From positions 1-56,995 of the forward strand of contig JAHLWT010000013.1 in NCBI GenBank assembly GCA_019057775.1: a DNA stretch of 56,995 bases, in the 5' to 3' direction. Every line of letters begins with the position of its first letter. Positions within the stretch are counted from its first letter, which is position 1. The position numbers and the translations under genes were made by a program. The notes under the pieces were generated by a model. It ran no database searches and was not told the origin of the DNA. It saw nothing but the letters and a program-made list of their open reading frames with translations. This DNA comes from Promethearchaeota archaeon (GTDB lineage: Archaea > Asgardarchaeota > Lokiarchaeia > Sigynarchaeales > SOKP01). Positions 1 to 9,805 of the stretch are shown piece by piece.

Positions 1-1
1 T

Positions 2-427
2 TGCCATAAATTTGAGGATGAGGGATTTGATTGTTATGCGGTTGAAGAAAATAGAATGGATTTATATTTGTTAAGAAAACTAAAGAAAGTAGAAAATAGA
101 AAGTTTAATATTATTCATGAATCTATATTTGAATACAATAAAAACCAAGAGCTTGTTTTCGATGTGCTATTAGCTTTAAATGGTTTTTATAAGTATTTAG
201 AGAAAAAAGAAACATTCTTAGGTTTAATAAATTTTTTAAAAAGAATCAAGGTTAAAGAATTATTTTTTGGAATCCATAAATCTAGAAGATTTGGAAATAA
301 AGATGGGTATCGAAATTATAGTTCTGATGAGTTTATAAATTTTTTAATTGAGAATTCTTGTTTAAATAATGCTATAGTTATAGGTAAAACAGAAGATAGA
401 AGAACTCTTTATAAACTGACATCTTAA
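2..427 (+). CDS. ParB-like/SAM methyltransferase family protein, C-terminal part (cut by window edge)
   Basis: The reading frame is open from base 2 and ends with TAA at 425-427. It encodes the last 141 residues of a methyltransferase that matches the C-terminus of the protein at 14163-15344 at most positions. What is visible starts just after the SAM-binding glycine motif, at the helix and strand ending in the acidic AVE step, and runs through the conserved YRNYS motif to the end. An ATG at 56 is internal and not the start. It precedes the complete paralogue at 573 by 145 bases, the arrangement also seen at 15344/15507. The substrate is unknown; a role in surface-glycan methylation is inferred from the neighbours. 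Confidence 0.75.
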   Translation, partial: CHKFEDEGFDCYAVEENRMDLYLLRKLKKVENRKFNIIHESIFEYNKNQELVFDVLLALNGFYKYLEKKETFLGLINFLKRIKVKELFFGIHKSRRFGNKDGYRNYSSDEFINFLIENSCLNNAIVIGKTEDRRTLYKLTS

Positions 428-572
428 AACTCAAATTTATAATTAATAAATAATTTTCTCTTCAATATATTAATTTATTTTTAGGGAGTTATTTTTTGAT
501 GATATATTGATTTCAAAATTATAAGAGATTTGTCGAATAACTTTTAACTATATTAAATATAATTGTTTTATT

Positions 573-1823
573 ATGTTAGTTGCTACATTTAAGACAAAGA
601 TAAGAAATTTAATTTTTGATTTGAATCATATAGTTCCTATTTTAGGAAGATTTCCCTTATATGGATGGACTATTCTTCATAAGTTTAAATTTCTAATTGG
701 AAAAAAAATTCTTGAATTAAGAGGACAATTGAAATATATTACTAAAATATCAAATATCGACAAAATATATTGGGTAAATCCTCAAAAAATACAATTTTAT
801 CTTAAAAATGACTCTAAAATAAATAGCAATTCCAAAATATTAAAAAGTGATTGGGAGAAATCAAAAAAATTATTTGAAGACTTGCCAGTTTATCAAGCCC
901 TTAAGCAAAAATTTAAAGAAGGAAAAAATTGGAAAGACATCGAATATTTTAAAGAAGAAAGTGATGATAAACTTAAAGAAATTGAGTTAATACATAATCA
1001 AATAAAGAAAAATGTTTTCAAATCAAAAGTAGACCAGCAAAATCTTAAGGACGACAAAATATTAGAAAGATCTGTAATTTTTGAGGATATCACTGTAATT
1101 ATTGGTAGAAATGGTCAACTAATAAATTTACACGGAAATCATATCCTTTCAATGGCTATTTTGCTTGGAATTCCCAAAATTCCAATTAAAATTATTGCAA
1201 GACATAAAAATTGGATAAATTTTAAAAAAAGACTTAGTTATTATTCTCGGCATAGAAGCCTATATCAGTTTCCCATCCATCCTGATCTTCAAGAATTTCC
1301 TTTTTCATATGGAGAGTCTCGCTTCGATATGATTAAAGAAAACCTTTCTATTTCACAAGGAACTCTCCTTGACATTGGGGCAAATTTTGGATATTTCAGT
1401 TATAAATTTGAGGATGAGGGATTTGATTGTTATGCTGTAGAAGCAAATTGGCTCAATGCGTATTTTTTAAAAAAGTTAAGAAATGCAGAAAATAGAAAGT
1501 TTAAAGTCATTACAGGATCCATATTTAATTACCATAAAAATAAGGAGCTAAATTTCGATGTAATATTTGCCTTAAATATATTTCATCATTTTTTGAGAAG
1601 AAAAAATACATATCATGTCTTAATTAAATTATTAAATCGAATTAAAGTTAAAGAATTCTTTTTTGGAGCTCACAAACCTAAAGAATTTTGGAATATTAAA
1701 TCATATCGAAATTACAGCCCAGATCAGTTTGTAAACTTTTTAATTGAGAATTCTCATTTAAGTAAAGCCAAATTTATTGGGAAAACTAAAAATGGTAGAT
1801 CTCTTTATAAACTTACACCTTAA
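573..1823 (+). CDS. ParB/sulfiredoxin-like domain fused to class I SAM methyltransferase, copy A1
   Basis: The 416-residue protein has three visible parts. An N-terminal basic region holds WVNPQKI near residue 67 and FKEGKNW near 114. A ParB/sulfiredoxin-like segment near 175-215 has IGRNGQLINLHGNH followed by a strand ending in ARHKNW; the usual G+HR motif of the family is degenerate here (GNHIL). A Rossmann methyltransferase follows from about 235, with LLDIGANFGYF near 265-275 (SAM-binding loop) and CYAVE near 286-290. Residues 34 to about 371 are identical to the copy at 15507-16757, while both ends differ. Related fusions occur in archaeal polysaccharide loci, so methylation of a glycan is plausible, but neither substrate nor activity can be read from the sequence. 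Confidence 0.75.
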   Translation: MLVATFKTKIRNLIFDLNHIVPILGRFPLYGWTILHKFKFLIGKKILELRGQLKYITKISNIDKIYWVNPQKIQFYLKNDSKINSNSKILKSDWEKSKKLFEDLPVYQALKQKFKEGKNWKDIEYFKEESDDKLKEIELIHNQIKKNVFKSKVDQQNLKDDKILERSVIFEDITVIIGRNGQLINLHGNHILSMAILLGIPKIPIKIIARHKNWINFKKRLSYYSRHRSLYQFPIHPDLQEFPFSYGESRFDMIKENLSISQGTLLDIGANFGYFSYKFEDEGFDCYAVEANWLNAYFLKKLRNAENRKFKVITGSIFNYHKNKELNFDVIFALNIFHHFLRRKNTYHVLIKLLNRIKVKEFFFGAHKPKEFWNIKSYRNYSPDQFVNFLIENSHLSKAKFIGKTKNGRSLYKLTP

Positions 1824-2146
1824 AATTGATTTTGGATTTTCAAACTTTTTTAATATTCTTAAATACTTTAAATCTCTTATTAGAAAAAGAAGAATATGAT
1901 AACTAATAATAAACACAAATAAAATTAAAATAAAAAGGGATGAACTTACAAATTTTAAAATTAATTCAAAAATAAGTGTAACAAAATTAATTATACTCAT
2001 AAAACAAGATGAAGTTATTGAGATCGTATTAAGTTTAATTATTATCTAGAAGTTATTAATTTTTTTTTTTGAAAACATATATTCAATCAAACAAGGTAGA
2101 AACAAAAGTAATAACAAATTAAATATAGCATTATAATGTGATAAGA
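1824..2146. other. Gene-poor interval between convergent ParB-methyltransferase copies
   Basis: These 323 bases separate a plus-strand gene from a minus-strand pseudogene. A minus-strand frame (1758-2000) could encode an 80-residue protein with one hydrophobic stretch, but it runs into the 3' end of the upstream gene on the other strand, has no homologue I recognise, and has no counterpart behind the duplicate at 16757. I do not call it a gene. Several T runs here and the convergent genes fit a termination zone, but no distinct terminator or repeat is evident. Confidence 0.5.
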
Positions 2147-3470
2147 TTAAGAAGTAAATTTAATAATGTTCAATCCTCCCTTTATTCTACCTATAATCTT
2201 TGCTTTAGTTAAAGAAGAATTCTCATTTATAAAGGTTATAAATTGTTCTACATTGTAACTTCGATAACTCTTTTTTTTTTGAGTTCTCCTTGGATAATAA
2301 AACCCTATAAATAATTCTTTAATTTCAAGTCTCCCTAAAAGATTAATTAATTTTAAATATGAATTCTCTTTCTTTAGGCAGTCCTGAAATTTATCTATAT
2401 CTAATAAAACATCATAAACAATTTTTTCTTTTTTTTTATAATTACATATAGATTCAGAAATTATTTTAAATCGTTTATGCTCAGCAATTTTTAATTTTTT
2501 TAAGAAGTAGAGATGCATTGGATTATCTTCTACAGCATAACAATCAAACCCTTCATCATCATCAAATTTACTGCAAAAGTATCCTAACCTGGCTCCAAAA
2601 TTAAGAAACGATCCATGGGAGATAGAAAGGTTTTTTTTAATTAGTTCAAAAATAAAATCTCCCTGTCTAGAAGGAATATCTTGGAGATCTGGATGTGTAA
2701 AACGATTTCTGAGTTTTCCACCATGTTGTTTCCTTGCAAAATTAATTAATTCTTTTCTAAAATTCATCCAATTTTTATGTCTCATAAGAAAAATTACAGG
2801 AATTTTAGGGATTTCAATTATTTTCGCAATAGCAAGTCTATGTTTTCCATTAATAAATAAAAAATGTCCATTCCTATCAATCCCTAATACAATTTCATCT
2901 AAAATCGGTTTCCATTCAAGTTTGGTTAAGCGTTTTTTAAAGGAAAATAAGTCTTTTTGTGATTTGTAACCATTTTTTTTAATTTGATAGAATATACCTC
3001 TCTATTTCCTTTAGATTTCTATCCCTTACTATTTCATTTTTAAAAGTCCATCTCTTTTCTCCTTTAGGTTTTTTACTTGGAATTAAATTGTAGACTTCAG
3101 TATCTTCCCAATTTTTCCCTTCTATAAATCTCTGCTCAATGGCATATATAATTAGAAGTTGATCAATTGGTCTTTTAGTTGAATCCCAATTTCCGTCCCT
3201 AATTCTATTGGAATTATTCCAATTAAAATAAAGACGATTTTTTATGAAATGTTGAATTTTGTCAGGTGAAATCCAACTTATTTTATTAAAGTTGATTTTT
3301 CCAAATTTTTTCCAGTATTTTATCTTAAGAATTGTTGTATCAATTAAAAATTTAAGAAGGTAAAGAATATGTGTTAAAAGGAAAAGGAATTTCCCTATAT
3401 TGGGAGATCTTTTATTAATATTTGAAAGTAAATGTGTAATTTTAGAACTTTTCATCATAGTTAACATCAC
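2147..3470 (-). pseudogene. ParB/SAM-methyltransferase family member, split by a one-base frameshift
   Basis: Two minus-strand frames, 2979-3470 (163 residues) and 2147-2785, are pieces of one gene. The bridge 2786-2985, read in the frame of the second piece, continues the family sequence, including GIDRNGHFLFINGKHRL, a well-preserved ParB/sulfiredoxin-like GKHRL motif, with no stop. The break is an extra base at about 2990: reading past it joins IERYI to YQIKKNGYKS, which aligns with the same step in the paralogues. WISPDKI and FIEGKNWEDTE mark the N-terminal part. The methyltransferase part has LNFGARLGYF in place of the usual LLDIG, so the SAM loop is also weakened. It is inverted relative to the other copies. 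A sequencing error could mimic the frameshift, but the altered SAM loop argues for decay. Confidence 0.75.
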
Positions 3471-3692
3471 CTTTAAATAGAATTCGAGAATATATTACTG
3501 AGTTTTATTTCTATTCAATAAGATAATAAAAATTTAAAGATTTATTAGCTGGTAATTAAATAAAAATAATAAACTTTCATAAATGTGTTTTAATTTTAGC
3601 TTACTATTTGAGATAAATAAAGATGAAAAAAATATTTAATCATTTAATATTTCTTATGACAATAATTCATTATTTTTCTAATTAATTGTGAA

Positions 3693-5351
3693 ATGAGTAT
3701 TTCAAATAATAACAATAGGAAAAAAAAGAAATTAAGTAAAGATCAGCGAATTCTTGCTAAAAATACACTTTTTTCTTTTTTACGTACTTACGGTAGTTTT
3801 TTTCTTTCTATAATAACATCATTCCTAATCGCAAGAATCATTTCAAAAGAAATTTGGGGTTTTCTGATAATTGCATTATCATACACGACTATTTTTACAT
3901 TATTATTAATATTTTTTCCACCAAGTATTGGTCAATCATTAAATTATTACATCCCAAGATACCTAATACTCAATCAAAATTCTAAATTAAAATCTTTTAT
4001 TTTGAAATCTTTAATCATCAGATTGATGTTTGTAGTATTAGTTTTTGGAATTAGCTTGTTAATTTTCAATTTTTTTTCAAAATTCTTTCAACTTAATTTA
4101 GGTATTTATATAAACCTCTTATATTTATTAGCTCCTCTAATAATTATCAATGGTTTAAATCCTGTCATCGTTGAAATATATAGGGGTCTTAACATGTTTA
4201 AAACAGCTTTTATATTATTACTAATTAAATATTCAGTAAATATTGGGGGATTAATTTATTTATTTTTAATTGTTGAAAATGTTATCATAGAAAACATCGC
4301 TTTTATTACACTTCTGGCTAGTATAATTGGCTTTTTATTTAGTTGTATTTTCCTATTTGTTGTCCTATTTAGAATGAAAAACAGTGAAGAACAAGGTTTC
4401 TCGTTAATTCAAGTTTTTAGAAAAATTCTAAAGTATGGTTCTTATTTAAGTATTAAAGATTATTTAACTAATTTTAGTAGAGAAATTAGAACTCAATCTG
4501 TTAGTTTTTTTGAATCAGCAGGAACTGTTTTAGGATATAGCATAGCTGTAAATTATTCAAGCGTTTCTAATAATATTATTGATTCATTAAACAAACCTTT
4601 AACAATTTCTTTCTCAAGTTTAGACGTTAGTAATAAAAGAGATCAGATTCGGCGGTTCTATAAGATCTTTTTGCGGTATACTGTTTTTCTTTTATTATTA
4701 ATTACAGGAATTTTGTACTTCTTGGTTGATATATTTCTTTTTCTGGTATATACTGAGGATTTCTTAGAGTTTTCCTTTCTGCTTAAATTAATGTTAATTT
4801 CTCTAGTTTTTAACATTGTATTACCTTTTTTCTTTAGTCTTTTAAAAGCAAGTAATAAAGTTAATTATGTTTTACTTATCAGCACAATGAACATATCCGT
4901 TAATATTCTTCTTTTCCTAATAGGGTTGTTGCTGTTTGGAATAATAGGTGGTGTTATTGGAATATTGATAACAAATATTATTATGTTTATAATTTCTTCA
5001 ATTTTAAGCTTTCAAATTTTTAAAATAAAATTAGATTTTAAGAGAATAATTCTACTATATGTTGATTTTCTTGTAGCTCTAGTAATTTCTTCGATCTTTT
5101 CAGAATTATTTCTATCAGATTTGAGTCTTTTAATCTTTCAATTTTTAAACTTATCTTTATTCAACAATTTTGATTTTTTAACTTTACTTACATTTTTAAT
5201 ATTATTTTTAGTTCTAACTGTAATCTCAAAAGGTTTTTCTACGGATGATATTGAAAATTTAGAAACACTTTTTAATAAAAATAATATTATTCACAAATTA
5301 ATCAGAAGAGGATTAAAGGCTTTAAAAAAAGTTATGCATCGATTAAACTAA
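3693..5351 (+). CDS. Polysaccharide flippase, Wzx/MOP superfamily
   Basis: This 552-residue protein is dominated by about twelve to fourteen hydrophobic segments with a short basic N-terminus (NNNRKKKK). The order of segments and the LFSFLRTYGSFFLSIITSF opening are typical of oligosaccharide flippases (RfbX/Wzx, MOP superfamily), which turn lipid-linked glycans across the membrane. A family-like KASNKV loop sits near residue 388. The soluble tail (DDIENLETLFNK...RRGLKALKK) is conserved in the truncated copy just downstream, which suggests it matters. The gene starts the plus-strand glycan block and precedes a GT4 gene. No substrate can be read from the sequence. Confidence 0.85.
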   Translation: MSISNNNNRKKKKLSKDQRILAKNTLFSFLRTYGSFFLSIITSFLIARIISKEIWGFLIIALSYTTIFTLLLIFFPPSIGQSLNYYIPRYLILNQNSKLKSFILKSLIIRLMFVVLVFGISLLIFNFFSKFFQLNLGIYINLLYLLAPLIIINGLNPVIVEIYRGLNMFKTAFILLLIKYSVNIGGLIYLFLIVENVIIENIAFITLLASIIGFLFSCIFLFVVLFRMKNSEEQGFSLIQVFRKILKYGSYLSIKDYLTNFSREIRTQSVSFFESAGTVLGYSIAVNYSSVSNNIIDSLNKPLTISFSSLDVSNKRDQIRRFYKIFLRYTVFLLLLITGILYFLVDIFLFLVYTEDFLEFSFLLKLMLISLVFNIVLPFFFSLLKASNKVNYVLLISTMNISVNILLFLIGLLLFGIIGGVIGILITNIIMFIISSILSFQIFKIKLDFKRIILLYVDFLVALVISSIFSELFLSDLSLLIFQFLNLSLFNNFDFLTLLTFLILFLVLTVISKGFSTDDIENLETLFNKNNIIHKLIRRGLKALKKVMHRLN

Positions 5352-5380
5352 TAATTATTCTAAAAATTTATTCTAAATGA

Positions 5381-5956
5381 ATTCAATTATTATATTTAAT
5401 TCTTAAAATTATGATGATTTCAATTATTCTAAACATTACTGGACCTTTCTTTTATAGCCGACTAAGAGCAAGTGATAAAGTAAAATATATTGTACCTATT
5501 AGTTTGGGTAACATATTAAAAATTCCCCTATTTCTATTTGGATTAATATTTTTCAATGTTATTGGGGCTATCTTAGGATTATTAATCTCAAATATTATTA
5601 CTTTTATAATATTTATATATTTAAGTTTTATATTCTTTAAAATTGAATTAAATATTTCAAAGATAATACTCTTATATTCAAATTTTATCATTGCTTTAGG
5701 TATTTCTTTATTATTAGCAGAATTAATATTAACAGACATTAATTTTTTAATCCTTAAAACTTTTAATTTACTATTTTTTCAAAACTTTGAAATTTTAACT
5801 TTAGTAACATTCATTCTAATCTATATCTTTTTAACCTTGGTTTTCAAAATATTTACTATAAATGATATCGAAAATATAGAAGCATTTTTTAATAGAGATA
5901 ATCTTAGTCATAAATTAGTCAGACGCGGATTGAATGTTTTGAAAAAATTTTGTTAA
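5381..5956 (+). pseudogene. 5'-truncated duplicate of the flippase gene
   Basis: The open frame from ATG 5411 gives 181 residues that align along their whole length with the last third of the flippase at 3693-5351: LMLISLVFNI against IMMISIILNI, LLKASNKVNY against RLRASDKVKY, and the tail NDIENIEAFF against DDIENLETLF. Homology continues upstream of the ATG for ten codons, to a TGA at 5378, which shows that this is a remnant rather than a small independent gene. It arose by tandem duplication and 5' loss. It would encode about four membrane segments and the tail. A retained accessory role cannot be excluded, because the frame has stayed open. Confidence 0.8.
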
Positions 5957-6023
5957 GAGAAATTTAATCAATAAGAATGATATTACTAAAAAATTAATAA
6001 AAATTAGAGAATCACCTCAAATA

Positions 6024-7154
6024 ATGCCCTCCAATAGAATAAAAAATGTTTTATATATCGGTGATTATGGGGATAATTATTCTCGAAATTATATTTTTAT
6101 AAATGGATTAAAAAAACAGAAAATTAACGTATATGAAGTAAATCTAGCAGAATTCAATAAAAGACAAAGAATAAAAGAGTTATTCCGTAATTTTAAAAGA
6201 TTGAAAGAAAAAAGATTTGACATTTTACTTTTCTATTCAACAAGGACTTCTCCTATTAACTTCATGTTATCTCGAATTTTCGCTTATATCAAGAGAATTC
6301 CCTTTGTGTACGATATATTCATTTCCAAACATCTTACTTACTTTTATGATCGTAAATTAAATATTGTTAAAAGAAAATTAAAAATTAAATTATATTATTG
6401 GCTTTATTATTATCTATTAGATTTCTTTGAATGTCATTTATCAGATTATGTTATCTTAGACACTGCTTCTCATATTAAATATTTCCATGAAAATTATAAT
6501 GTCCCAATTAGAAAATTTAGAAAAGTCTACGTTGGTTCTAATGAAGATCTCTATTTTCCCCGAAATAAAGCTGAGGAGAATGAAGATAGATTTATAGTAG
6601 GATATTGGGGAACTTATATACCATTACATGGAGTTAAATATATGATAAAAGCATTTAAGCTCCTTGAAAATCAAGATAAAATATCCTTTTGGTTAGTTGG
6701 AAAAGGGCAAACGTATAGAAAAAATAGAGAACTCGCAGAAAAATTGAATATTAACAACATAAATTTTATTCCTAAAACTTTTTTGAAAGATGATCAAGAG
6801 GAATTACCTGAAATAATATCAAACTTTGATTTAGGATTAGGTCTATTTGGGAATAGTCAAAAAACCATGCTAGCAATTCCAAATAAAGTATTTGAAGGAA
6901 TGGCAATGAAAATACCAATGGTAACGTGTAAAAGCCCTGCAATAAGGGAATTATTAATCGAAAATGAACATATTATTTTATGTGAACGAGCAAATCCAGA
7001 ATCTTTAGCTGAAGCAATAATAAGATTGAAAAATGATGAACGTCTAAGATTTAAAATAAAAGAAAACGCTTTTAAATTATATAAAAAATGCTGTACAACA
7101 AAAAAAATTGGTAAATTGCTAGAGAAAATTTTAAATAATATAATTGAGCATTGA
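6024..7154 (+). CDS. Glycosyltransferase family 4 (GT-B fold)
   Basis: The 376-residue protein has the two-domain GT-B pattern. The N-terminal domain opens with VLYIGDYGDNYSRNYIFINGL (acceptor side). The donor-binding domain from about residue 190 has VGYWGTYIPLHGVKYMIKAF, WLVGKG, and the late acidic motif NKVFEGMAMKIPMV followed by SPAIRELL, the EX7E-type region that binds the nucleotide sugar. It is predicted to be cytosolic and to add a sugar to a lipid-linked glycan. It follows the flippase genes in the same direction, 67 bases after the truncated copy, and converges on the CDP-sugar operon. Donor and acceptor are not determinable. Confidence 0.88.
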   Translation: MPSNRIKNVLYIGDYGDNYSRNYIFINGLKKQKINVYEVNLAEFNKRQRIKELFRNFKRLKEKRFDILLFYSTRTSPINFMLSRIFAYIKRIPFVYDIFISKHLTYFYDRKLNIVKRKLKIKLYYWLYYYLLDFFECHLSDYVILDTASHIKYFHENYNVPIRKFRKVYVGSNEDLYFPRNKAEENEDRFIVGYWGTYIPLHGVKYMIKAFKLLENQDKISFWLVGKGQTYRKNRELAEKLNINNINFIPKTFLKDDQEELPEIISNFDLGLGLFGNSQKTMLAIPNKVFEGMAMKIPMVTCKSPAIRELLIENEHIILCERANPESLAEAIIRLKNDERLRFKIKENAFKLYKKCCTTKKIGKLLEKILNNIIEH

Positions 7155-7169
7155 AAATTTATTCCATTC

Positions 7170-8024
7170 TTATTTTTTTTTTAGAATATGTTTTAGTTTT
7201 GTATTATCTCCCCAAAAAGCCATAGGTTCATAATTATTATATTTATAATAGCCCAAATTTAACTTTATACTCTTTCCTCTTGTTTTTAGATGATTTTCCA
7301 CCAAATTTCTAATTGATATTGGTTTGCCACTACAACAATTAATTATACCATTTACTTCATTTTGAAGCGAGATCTTTACAATATATTCTGCAACTTTCTC
7401 AACTGGAAGATAATCTCGTTGCTGATCTCCTTTAGACATATTAAATACTTCTTCATAGCTATCTAATGCACGATTTAATTGAGGGAGTAATGAATTTGGA
7501 TTTTGTCCCTTTCCATAAATATAAAAGAGTCTAATCCACTTTAAAGCAAAATTAAATTTTTTTATTAACTCTTCAAGGAATTTTCGCAGTGTATCTTTTG
7601 CTATACCATAAGCAGTTATAGGGTTTGTGAGAATATCTTCAGATAAAGATCCTTCTTGCATTCCATATTCTAGGCATGTTCCTATAACAGTTAAATTCTT
7701 TAACCCATTTATTATCATATTTTTAATGAAACTATAATTAGTGAAGAGATTTCTCTCAATATGGAATAATTCTTTATAATTTGGTAAACCCTGCCATGAT
7801 AAATGAATTAAAATGTTGGGTTTATCAAAAAAAGAAAAGTAATTCTCTTTATCTTCGTTTAAGTTTTGGGATTTATATCGCACATTTTTGAGCCAACTTC
7901 GATTTTCAACCCCTTTAATTGGATCTAATGCTGTCGCAATAACTTCAACACCATCCCTTTTCGTTAATTCTTCAATTACATAATTCCCAATAAATCCTGT
8001 TGCTCCTGTAACTAATATTCTCAT
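7170..8024 (-). CDS. NAD(P)-dependent sugar epimerase/reductase (extended SDR)
   Basis: This 284-residue protein opens with the Rossmann motif VTGATGFIGNYV and has the catalytic Tyr-Lys pair in AYGIAKDTLRKF near residue 140. It is the last gene of the five-gene CDP-sugar operon and overlaps its upstream neighbour by four bases (ATGA). In comparable clusters the terminal SDR reduces the 4-keto group of the modified CDP-6-deoxyhexose, so 4-ketoreductase is the best guess. Epimerase activity is the alternative. The specificity is inferred from context, not from residues. Confidence 0.85.
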   Translation of the reverse strand: MRILVTGATGFIGNYVIEELTKRDGVEVIATALDPIKGVENRSWLKNVRYKSQNLNEDKENYFSFFDKPNILIHLSWQGLPNYKELFHIERNLFTNYSFIKNMIINGLKNLTVIGTCLEYGMQEGSLSEDILTNPITAYGIAKDTLRKFLEELIKKFNFALKWIRLFYIYGKGQNPNSLLPQLNRALDSYEEVFNMSKGDQQRDYLPVEKVAEYIVKISLQNEVNGIINCCSGKPISIRNLVENHLKTRGKSIKLNLGYYKYNNYEPMAFWGDNTKLKHILKKK

Positions 8025-9247
8025 AATATCTCCATTTTAGGTATTGGTATTACAAATTTGCATCCCCATTCTTTTATATAACCCAATTGATCCATTATTT
8101 CATCTTTAATATTCCAGGGTAAAATAACTATATAATCTGGTTTGTAATTTTTAATAATATTTTCATTTTTTATAGGAATATGACTTCCCGGTAGGAATTT
8201 TCCCTGTTTAAAAGGAGACATGTCAACAATGAATTCAATTAAATCTTGTTTTATCCCGCAGTAGTTTAAAAGAGTATTTCCTTTAGCTGCAGCACCATAG
8301 GCAATTATTTTTTTCTTGTTTACTTTTTGTTGAATTAAGAAGTTAACTAGTTTATATTTTATGTCATTAACTTTTTTTTGAAAGCTCATGTAATATTCTA
8401 CGGAATTCATTTTCTTAGAAAATTCTAAGTCAATCAATTCTTGAACTTTAATTGAAATCTCCTTACTATTATCTTCTATATGTTTAACGTAAATTCTTAG
8501 AGATCCACCATGAGTTTGCAATTGTTCCACATCAAACAATGCAAGATTATGAGCTTCAAATATAGCTTTTACCGTAAAGAAAGAAAAATAAGAAAAATGT
8601 TCATGATATATCGTATCAAATTGATTATTTTCTACTAATTGCATCAAGTGAGGAAATTCCATGGTTATTACTCCAGTTTCACTCAAAAATAACTTTAAGC
8701 CTTCAACAAAATCATTGATATCAGGTACATGAGCTAAAACATTATTACCTAGTAATAAATCAGGCTTTTTTGTTGTTGAAGATAATTCTTTAGCTAAACG
8801 AATTCCAAAAAAATCCTCTATAACTTTAATTCCTTTTTTCTTAGCTACAGCAGCAGTATTGGACGCAGGTTCAATTCCTAAACAAGGAATGCACAATCCT
8901 TTAAAGTACTGTAGTAAATATCCATCATTAGAAGCAATTTCTACAACAAATGAGTTTTCATTAAGTTGGAGCTTTTTTATTATCTCTGTCACATATTTTT
9001 TTGAATGCTCTAACCATATTTTTGAAAATGATGAAAAATAAGAATATTTATCATTAAAAATTTCAGCTGATTTTTTATATTCATCAATCTGTACTAGAAA
9101 ACACTTCTCACATACAAAAACTTTTAACGGAAAAAAAATTTCTGGTTCATTGAGTTCTTCTACTGCTAATATTGAATTTGAGGGTGGAGAATTTATTAAA
9201 TCTACAAAAGTAATGCTTAATTCGTTATTACAGAATCTACATTTCAT
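8021..9247 (-). CDS. Sugar C-methyltransferase (zinc-binding N-terminus, Methyltransf_13/14 type)
   Basis: The 408-residue protein begins with a zinc site (CRFCNNEL then VCEKCFLVQ) typical of NDP-sugar C-methyltransferases such as TylC3 and NovU. A SAM-binding domain follows with VVEIASNDGYLLQYF and GIEPASN, then a conserved C-terminal nucleotide-sugar domain with IAYGAAAKGNTLLNY and PGSHIPI. These enzymes methylate carbon 3 of an NDP-4-keto-6-deoxy sugar. It lies between the 3,5-epimerase and SDR genes with four-base overlaps on both sides, so all act in one pathway. C-methylation is therefore the predicted hallmark of the operon's sugar. Carbon 5 is an alternative position. Confidence 0.9.
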   Translation of the reverse strand: MKCRFCNNELSITFVDLINSPPSNSILAVEELNEPEIFFPLKVFVCEKCFLVQIDEYKKSAEIFNDKYSYFSSFSKIWLEHSKKYVTEIIKKLQLNENSFVVEIASNDGYLLQYFKGLCIPCLGIEPASNTAAVAKKKGIKVIEDFFGIRLAKELSSTTKKPDLLLGNNVLAHVPDINDFVEGLKLFLSETGVITMEFPHLMQLVENNQFDTIYHEHFSYFSFFTVKAIFEAHNLALFDVEQLQTHGGSLRIYVKHIEDNSKEISIKVQELIDLEFSKKMNSVEYYMSFQKKVNDIKYKLVNFLIQQKVNKKKIIAYGAAAKGNTLLNYCGIKQDLIEFIVDMSPFKQGKFLPGSHIPIKNENIIKNYKPDYIVILPWNIKDEIMDQLGYIKEWGCKFVIPIPKMEIL

Positions 9248-9795
9248 ATTTCTATTCCTTTAAAATCAATTGATAAAAGTCGATGCTCTCTATCTCTTTT
9301 TGAAATATCACTTACTTCTAAAGGCCATTTAATACCAATTAGGGGATCATCATATCTTATCCCCCCTTCATGTTCAGCATTATAGAATTCAGTGTGAAAA
9401 TATAATAGCTCTGAATTTTTTTCTAATGTTTGAAAGCCATGAGCAAAGCCTTCAGGGATGTAAACCATTTTAAAATTTTCAGCAGATAACACTTCACCAT
9501 GCCATTGTAAAAACGTAGAAGAATTTTTTCTTAGATCAATTGCTACATCATATACTGCTCCTTTAAGACATTTTACCATTTTATTTTCAACCATCGGAGG
9601 ATATTGAAAATGCATTCCTCTAATAGCCCCTTTTTTTACGGTTGATGAGAGATTTATTTGCACAATTTCTTTTTGGTGACCTATTTCTTTTAATTCATCT
9701 TTACAAAAAACTCGATAAAATATTCCCCTATTATCCTGAATCGGTTCAAATTCGATGACATATAAATCTATTAAAGTTGTTTTAATGAATTTCAT
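9244..9795 (-). CDS. rfbC: dTDP-4-dehydrorhamnose 3,5-epimerase-like (RmlC cupin)
   Basis: The 183-residue cupin carries the RmlC signatures DNRGIFYRVF, AIRGMHFQYPP (catalytic His), KGAVYDVAIDLR and YIPEGFAHGFQTLE. RmlC inverts carbons 3 and/or 5 of an NDP-4-keto-6-deoxyhexose. In this operon the substrate is presumably CDP-4-keto-6-deoxyglucose made by the two genes upstream, so the rfbC symbol marks the family rather than a dTDP substrate. Four bases overlap with the C-methyltransferase gene, and ten bases separate it from the dehydratase gene. A second, more divergent RmlC-like gene lies at 47461-47979. Confidence 0.9.
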   Translation of the reverse strand: MKFIKTTLIDLYVIEFEPIQDNRGIFYRVFCKDELKEIGHQKEIVQINLSSTVKKGAIRGMHFQYPPMVENKMVKCLKGAVYDVAIDLRKNSSTFLQWHGEVLSAENFKMVYIPEGFAHGFQTLEKNSELLYFHTEFYNAEHEGGIRYDDPLIGIKWPLEVSDISKRDREHRLLSIDFKGIEI

Positions 9796-9805
9796 TTTAG
9801 GTAGA

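Larger units (their letters stand above)
1..1823 (+). repeat. Direct repeat, left copy (partner 14918-16757)
   Basis: This block carries the 3' part of one ParB-methyltransferase gene, a spacer of about 145 bases and a complete second member. The same order recurs in the same orientation at 14918-16757. Outside the core the two copies differ by scattered substitutions and a 9-base indel in the spacer. Between 671 and 1688 (partner 15605-16622) I compared every line and found no difference over 1,018 bases. Similarity stops just after the second gene's stop codon. The left limit lies outside the window. Confidence 0.9.

Noticed and set aside
1758..2000. Minus-strand 80-residue hydrophobic frame
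   Set aside because: It overlaps the 3' end of a well-supported gene on the other strand, has no counterpart behind the duplicate copy, and A+T-rich DNA often yields Leu/Ile/Phe-rich chance frames.
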